This document shows, piece by piece, positions 5,819 to 8,545 of a stretch of 8,545 nucleotides of DNA; positions within the stretch are counted from its first letter, which is position 1; each line of letters starts with the position of its first letter. The notes beneath the pieces were generated by a model. The model was not told the DNA's origin. It saw only the letters and a program-made list of their open reading frames with translations, and made no database searches. This DNA is from DASUSH01 sp036375215 (lineage in GTDB: Bacteria > Actinomycetota > Thermoleophilia > Solirubrobacterales > 70-9): positions 1 to 8,545 of the forward strand of contig DASUSH010000015.1 in the NCBI GenBank assembly GCA_036375215.1. The letters are read 5' to 3'. The position numbers and the translations under genes are program-made.

Positions 5819-7942
5819 ATGCCACGCTCGTTTCCCCTAGAGAAAACTCGCAACATCGGAATCATGGCGCACATCGACGCCGGTAAGACGACGACGACGG
5901 AGCGCATTCTCTACTACACCGGCCGCACGCACAAGATGGGTGAGGTCCACGAGGGCGCCGCCGTCATGGACTGGATGGAGCAGGAGCAGGAGCGGGGGAT
6001 CACGATCACCTCCGCTGCCACGGCGTGCGAGTGGAAGGACCACCGCATCAACATCATCGACACGCCCGGCCACGTCGACTTCACCGTCGAGGTCGAGCGC
6101 TCGCTGCGCGTCCTCGACGGCGCGATCGCCGTCTTCGACTCCGTCGCCGGCGTCGAGCCCCAGTCCGAGACGGTCTGGCGGCAGGCCGACAAGTACAAGG
6201 TGCCGCGGATCGCCTTCATCAACAAGATGGACCGCACCGGCGCCGACTTCTTCAACGCCGTCGAGACGATGAAGGACCGCCTCGGCGCCAACCCGCTTCC
6301 GATCCAGATCCCGATCGGGGCGGAGGGAGACTTCAAGGGCGTCGTCGACCTGATCGAGGACAAGGCCCTCGTCTGGAACGACGAGCTCGGCACCGAGTTC
6401 GTCTACGAGGAGGTCCCCGAGGACCTCAAGGAGCAGGCCCACGAGTACCGGACCCACCTGATCGAGGCCTGCGCCGACTACGACGACGAGCTCATGGAGG
6501 CCTACCTCGACGAGCAGGAGATCCCCCACGAGCGGATCGCGAAGTCGCTGCACCGCGCGACCCTGGACCTGAAGGTGACCCCGGTCCTGCTCGGATCCGC
6601 CTTCAAGAACAAGGGCATCCAGCCGCTCCTCGACGAGATCGTCGAGCTCCTGCCCTCGCCGCTCGAGGTGCCGCCCGTGACCGGGATCGAGCCCCCGGCC
6701 AAGGGCGCCTCCGGCGAGAACGGCGCCGGCACCGAGGCAACCCGGCCCGCCGACGACAGCGCCCCCTTCGCCGCGCTCGCCTTCAAGGTGATGGCCGACC
6801 CCTACGTCGGCAAGCTGACCTACTTCCGCGTCTACTCGGGCAAGCTCTCGGCCGGCGGCCGGGTCCTGAACGTCTCGACCGGGCGCACCGAGCGGATCGG
6901 CCGCCTGCTGATGATGCACGCGAACCACCGCGAGGAGGTCGAGGAGGTCTACGCCGGCGACATCGTGGCCGGCGTCGGCCTCAAGCAGACCGCCACGGGC
7001 GACACGCTCGCCGCTCCCGACGCCCCGATCGTGCTCGAGCAGATCGAGTTCCCGGCGCCGGTGATCGCGGTCGCGATCGAGCCGAAGACGAAGGCCGACC
7101 AGGAGAAGCTCGCGACCGCGCTCGGCCGCCTCGCCGAGGAGGACCCCACCTTCCAGGTCGAGACCGACCACGAGACCGGGCAGACGCTGATCCACGGGAT
7201 GGGCGAGCTCCACCTCGAGGTGATCGTCGACCGCATGCTGCGCGAGTTCAAGGTGGACGCGAACGTGGGCCGGCCCCAGGTCGCCTACCGCGAGACGATC
7301 CGCGACGAGGCCAAGAAGGTCGAGGGCCGCTTCGTCCGCCAGACCGGCGGCCGCGGCCAGTTCGGCCACGTCGTCATCGACCTCGAGCCAGCGCCGGGCG
7401 AGGGCTTCGACTTCGTCAACAAGATCAAGGGCGGCCGGATCCCGACCGAGTTCATCCCCTCCGTCGAGCAGGGGATCGAGGAGGCGCTCGCTACCGGCGT
7501 CAAGGCCGGCTACCCGATGGTCGACGTTCGCGTCACCCTGAACGACGGCTCCTACCACGACGTCGACTCGTCGGAGATGGCGTTCAAGATCGCCGGGTCG
7601 ATGGCCTTCCAGGAGGCCGCTCGGCGTGCGAAGCCGGTGCTGCTCGAGCCGGTCATGTCCGTCGAGGTCGTCACGCCCGAGGACTTCCTAGGCGACGTCA
7701 TCGGCGACCTCTCCCGCCGCCGCGGCAAGGTGTCCGGTCAGGATCAGCGCGGCAACGCGCTGTCGGTCCAGGCCACGGTCCCGCTCGGCGAGATGTTCGG
7801 GTACGCGACGGACCTGCGGTCCTCGACCCAGGGGCGCGCGACCTACACGATGCAGTTCGAGCGCTACGAGGAGGTCCCGGCGAACATCGCCGAGGAGATC
7901 GTCGAGCACCGCGCCGGTGAGCCGGTCGGAGCCGCCTCATAG
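5819..7942 (+). CDS. fusA: Translation elongation factor G
   Basis: Ribosomal translocase GTPase. 707 residues, full length for the family. GTPase motifs in order: G1 AHIDAGKT (17-24), G2 RGITI (59-63), G3 DTPGHVD with catalytic His85 (81-87), G4 NKMD (135-138) and G5 GSAFKNKG (about 260-267). Domain II, III, IV and V signatures follow, including TGGRGQFGHVVIDLEP (domain IV) and FGYATDLRSSTQGRATYTMQ near the C-terminus. A Gly/Ala/Glu-rich loop (GASGENGAGTEATRPADD) before domain II is a common variable spot. It belongs to the canonical fusA type, given its place before tuf. The start MPRSFPLEKTRNIG is the standard one; a short AGG 7 nt upstream is a weak Shine-Dalgarno. No defects seen. It is separated from rpsG by the reverse-strand membrane pair and from tuf by 111 bp. 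Confidence 0.98.
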   Translation: MPRSFPLEKTRNIGIMAHIDAGKTTTTERILYYTGRTHKMGEVHEGAAVMDWMEQEQERGITITSAATACEWKDHRINIIDTPGHVDFTVEVERSLRVLDGAIAVFDSVAGVEPQSETVWRQADKYKVPRIAFINKMDRTGADFFNAVETMKDRLGANPLPIQIPIGAEGDFKGVVDLIEDKALVWNDELGTEFVYEEVPEDLKEQAHEYRTHLIEACADYDDELMEAYLDEQEIPHERIAKSLHRATLDLKVTPVLLGSAFKNKGIQPLLDEIVELLPSPLEVPPVTGIEPPAKGASGENGAGTEATRPADDSAPFAALAFKVMADPYVGKLTYFRVYSGKLSAGGRVLNVSTGRTERIGRLLMMHANHREEVEEVYAGDIVAGVGLKQTATGDTLAAPDAPIVLEQIEFPAPVIAVAIEPKTKADQEKLATALGRLAEEDPTFQVETDHETGQTLIHGMGELHLEVIVDRMLREFKVDANVGRPQVAYRETIRDEAKKVEGRFVRQTGGRGQFGHVVIDLEPAPGEGFDFVNKIKGGRIPTEFIPSVEQGIEEALATGVKAGYPMVDVRVTLNDGSYHDVDSSEMAFKIAGSMAFQEAARRAKPVLLEPVMSVEVVTPEDFLGDVIGDLSRRRGKVSGQDQRGNALSVQATVPLGEMFGYATDLRSSTQGRATYTMQFERYEEVPANIAEEIVEHRAGEPVGAAS

Positions 7943-7961
7943 GCATACGTCTTGTACTTTT

Positions 7962-8002
7962 CCAGGGTTGCCCATGAGGCACCCTGGGGCGCAGCACCCA
8001 GG
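7962..8002 (+). promoter_or_regulatory. Two mutually exclusive hairpins in the fusA-tuf spacer
   Basis: Hairpin A: CCAGGGT (7962-7968) with ACCCTGG (7981-7987), then a bulged T and GCC/GGC closing a CATGA loop, 10 bp in all. Hairpin B: CCTGGG (7983-7988) with CCCAGG (7997-8002), 8-nt loop. They share 7983-7987, so only one can form. Neither is followed by a T-tract. The element lies about 50-90 nt before the tuf start and could act as a processing site, a pause or terminator-like site, or a switch controlling tuf relative to fusA. Confidence 0.5.
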
Positions 8003-8034
8003 CAGAACTTAGAAAACGAGTCAGACGAAATTCG

Positions 8035-8049
8035 AAGGAGTTAGAGGAG
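8035..8049 (+). promoter_or_regulatory. Double Shine-Dalgarno upstream of tuf
   Basis: AAGGAG (8035-8040) and AGAGGAG (8043-8049) both match the anti-Shine-Dalgarno. The second ends 4 nt before the tuf ATG and is the likelier functional one. The preceding 25 bases are A-rich and look unstructured. This is the strongest ribosome binding site in the window, consistent with the very high synthesis of EF-Tu. Confidence 0.8.
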
Positions 8050-8053
8050 CGAG

Positions 8054-8545
8054 ATGTCGAAGGAGAAGTTCGAGCGCGACAAGCCGCATGTCAACGTCGG
8101 CACGATCGGTCACATCGACCACGGCAAGACGACCCTGACCGCGGCGATCACCAAGGTCCTCGGCGAGAAGGGCGGGGCCGAGGAGAAGTCGTTCGAGGAG
8201 ATCGACAACGCTCCCGAGGAGAAGGAGCGCGGGATCACCATCGCGACCTCCCACGTCGAGTACTCGACCGACAACCGCCACTACGCCCACGTCGACTGCC
8301 CCGGGCACGCCGACTACGTGAAGAACATGATCACCGGGGCGGCGCAGATGGACGGGGCGATCCTCGTCGTCTCCGCCAACGACGGCCCGATGCCGCAGAC
8401 CCGTGAGCACATCCTGCTCGCGCGGCAGGTGAACGTGCCGTACGTCGTCGTCTACCTGAACAAGGTCGACATGGTCGACGACGAGGAGATCCTGGAGCTC
8501 GTCGAGGAGGAGGTCAAGGACCTGCTCAACGAGTACGACTTCCCG
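8054..8545 (+). CDS. tuf: Translation elongation factor Tu (N-terminal 164 residues; 3' end outside window)
   Basis: Delivers aminoacyl-tRNA to the ribosome as a GTP complex. The visible part is most of the GTPase domain: MSKEKFERDKPHVNVGTIG start, G1 GHIDHGKT (19-26), G2 RGITI with T62 (59-63), G3 DCPGH with catalytic His85 (81-85), and G4 NKVD (136-139). The IDNAPEEKERGITIATSHVEY and NMITGAAQMDGAILVVSANDGPMPQTREHILLARQ regions are typical of bacterial EF-Tu (only short parts cited here as landmarks: IDNAPEEKERG, NMITGAAQMDG). The frame stays open to the last base, so the gene continues beyond the window. The ATG is preceded by a strong Shine-Dalgarno. It follows fusA after 111 bp, the normal str order. 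Confidence 0.98.
   Translation, partial: MSKEKFERDKPHVNVGTIGHIDHGKTTLTAAITKVLGEKGGAEEKSFEEIDNAPEEKERGITIATSHVEYSTDNRHYAHVDCPGHADYVKNMITGAAQMDGAILVVSANDGPMPQTREHILLARQVNVPYVVVYLNKVDMVDDEEILELVEEEVKDLLNEYDFP

Noticed and set aside
5610..5825. 71-codon - strand frame in the fusA leader
   Set aside because: Covers the terminator and palindromes, has no coding-type third-position bias and overlaps the fusA start.
5837..7558. 573-codon - strand frame antisense to fusA, and the 631-codon + frame 6025-7920
   Set aside because: Typical Val/Leu/Asp-rich and Arg-rich shadows of a GC-rich conserved gene; EF-G is unambiguous.

Overview
The window is a high-GC stretch built around the bacterial rpoC / str gene cluster: the 3' end of rpoC, then rpsL, rpsG, fusA and the 5' part of tuf, all on the + strand in the classical order. 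GC content, very strong G/C preference at third codon positions, an RNA polymerase beta' chain without the large proteobacterial insertion, and GTG starts without Shine-Dalgarno sequences point to Actinomycetota. The style of the small accessory proteins suggests a deep-branching class such as Thermoleophilia (Solirubrobacterales/Gaiellales type). The class-level placement is inference from memory, not from a search.

Layout. 1-1476: rpoC C-terminal 491 residues. 1477-1644: non-coding or remnant stretch with two inverted repeats. 1645-2490 (- strand): a HAD-fold hydrolase followed by a 103-residue single-span membrane protein, probably one transcript. 2491-2515: a 25-bp divergent start region with overlapping -10-like hexamers on both strands. 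2516-3381: rpsL and rpsG, 2 bp apart. 3382-3674: non-coding, with a 20-bp tandem duplication over the rpsG stop and an 11-bp inverted repeat. 3675-5596 (- strand): two four-span membrane proteins, translationally coupled by an ATGA overlap and apparently paralogous. 5597-5818: divergent intergenic region and fusA leader, with palindromes and a terminator that could compete with an alternative stem. 5819-7942: fusA. 7943-8053: fusA-tuf spacer with two mutually exclusive hairpins and a good Shine-Dalgarno. 8054-8545: tuf, cut by the window end.

How it works together. The + strand genes encode core transcription and translation: RNA polymerase beta', decoding-centre protein S12, 30S head protein S7, and elongation factors G and Tu. 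What is unusual is that two pairs of reverse-strand genes split this normally co-directional cluster, so rpsL-rpsG and fusA-tuf each need their own promoter. The leader elements seen before rpsL, fusA and tuf are candidates for that independent control. The most interesting unexplained part is the paralogous membrane-protein pair between rpsG and fusA; its function is unknown to me. I see no CRISPR array, tRNA, rRNA, transposase or phage gene.
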